DNA of 64,000 bases, taken from assembly GCA_029216955.1 (NCBI GenBank), contig JANAVB010009599.1, forward strand, positions 2,621,240 through 2,685,239, given 5' to 3'. The position numbers and the translations under genes were made by a program. This document shows, one piece after another, positions 63,564 to 64,000 of this stretch (position 1 is the first letter of the stretch; each line of letters opens with the position of its first letter). Origin of the DNA: Iris pallida. Taxonomy: Eukaryota > Streptophyta > Magnoliopsida > Asparagales > Iridaceae. The notes under the pieces are model-generated. The model did no database searches and was not told where the DNA came from. It saw only the letters and a list, made by a program, of their open reading frames with translations.

Positions 63564-64000
63564 TGTAACGCCCCAGAACCAGAATACTGGAGAGCAGGGG
63601 CGAACATAGCCAGCTACGTATATTGAAATGGAATCCACCTCGCTATACGGTCACGACTGTCTAGATATGAGGGTTTACTACAAGCCAACGGTCTCTTAAG
63701 GTCAAGCCTATTGTCTCAATCTCAAGCAAGTAATATAATTACAAGATGTTAGACCACAAAATATACAATAAAAGGCGTCCCAAATATTACATATTCAGCT
63801 GATCATGAAGCTAGTCATACAAAATGCGAGGACTAGCAAGAGTTAAGTCATACATGATCAACCCTAGGATTTGTTAATCATGTTACAGCCCGTAGGCAGA
63901 TAGTAAGTAAAGATGCATCGAGCTAACAGGTGCTCGTCGGCTAAATGCCTCAAAAGAATAAATTTATAATATAGTGGGTGAAACAAAATAGAAAACCCAC
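63564..64000 (-). mobile_element. Start of another LTR element, cut by window end
   Basis: Begins TGTAACGCCCCAGAACC after AGAAG (63559-63563, possible duplication). Ends of the TGTAACGCC/GGCGTTACA type are typical of the gypsy-like LTRs in this window. The strand is a guess from the resemblance of the opening to the reverse complement of LTR 3' ends (GGGGCGTTACA). Nothing coding is seen up to the edge. Confidence 0.55.

Noticed and set aside
63336..63638. 100-codon minus-strand frame
   Set aside because: It crosses the LTR boundary at 63564, so it joins two unrelated elements by chance.

Overview
This window looks like intergenic, repeat-rich nuclear DNA of a flowering plant. Ty1/copia and Ty3/gypsy-type LTR retroelements, MITEs, a CACTA transposon and (TA)n tracts fill essentially all of it. 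I found no intact host gene. The captured asparaginyl-tRNA synthetase fragment is very GC-rich, which hints at a monocot, but the species cannot be named from this sequence.

Layout. (1) 84-7995: a decayed Ty1/copia element on the + strand with gag, protease, integrase, RT and RNase H remnants. Two MITEs sit in its 5' LTR. (2) 8643-31760: a minus-strand, gag-only large retrotransposon derivative (called A1 here) flanked by the TSD GGGGT. A Pack-CACTA transposon carrying exon fragments of three host genes (13074-16372) lies in its left LTR, and a 10-kb non-coding LARD (called B, 21427-31386) lies in its right LTR. (3) 31762-33303: a three-copy tandem repeat, unassigned sequence, and a small Pack-MULE-like element. 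(4) 33304 to beyond 64000: a minus-strand copia-type element (D). It is split at the site GACGA by a 28.8-kb plus-strand array of the same LARD family (A2), arranged LTR-internal-LTR-internal-LTR (34253-63044). The array is itself interrupted by a 3.1-kb solo LTR (E), a 7-kb LARD (C) and a copia-like solo LTR (F). (5) 63564-64000: the start of one more LTR, cut by the window edge.

How the pieces relate. None of the large derivatives (A, B, C) encodes a polymerase, so they must have been mobilised in trans. A and B share a post-LTR leader block and a gypsy-type polypurine tract, although most of their LTR sequence differs. C instead has an initiator-Met primer binding site. All five family-A LTRs carry a dense TTGAC(C/T) (W-box) array. 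The four that are intact in that region also retain traces of a short acidic reading frame. Empty sites preserved in sister LTRs allow most insertions to be placed exactly, with target-site duplications, and ordered in time.

Limits: boundaries come from reading LTR ends, TSDs and sister copies by eye. Identity levels are visual impressions, not computed values. Names A to F are labels for this window only.
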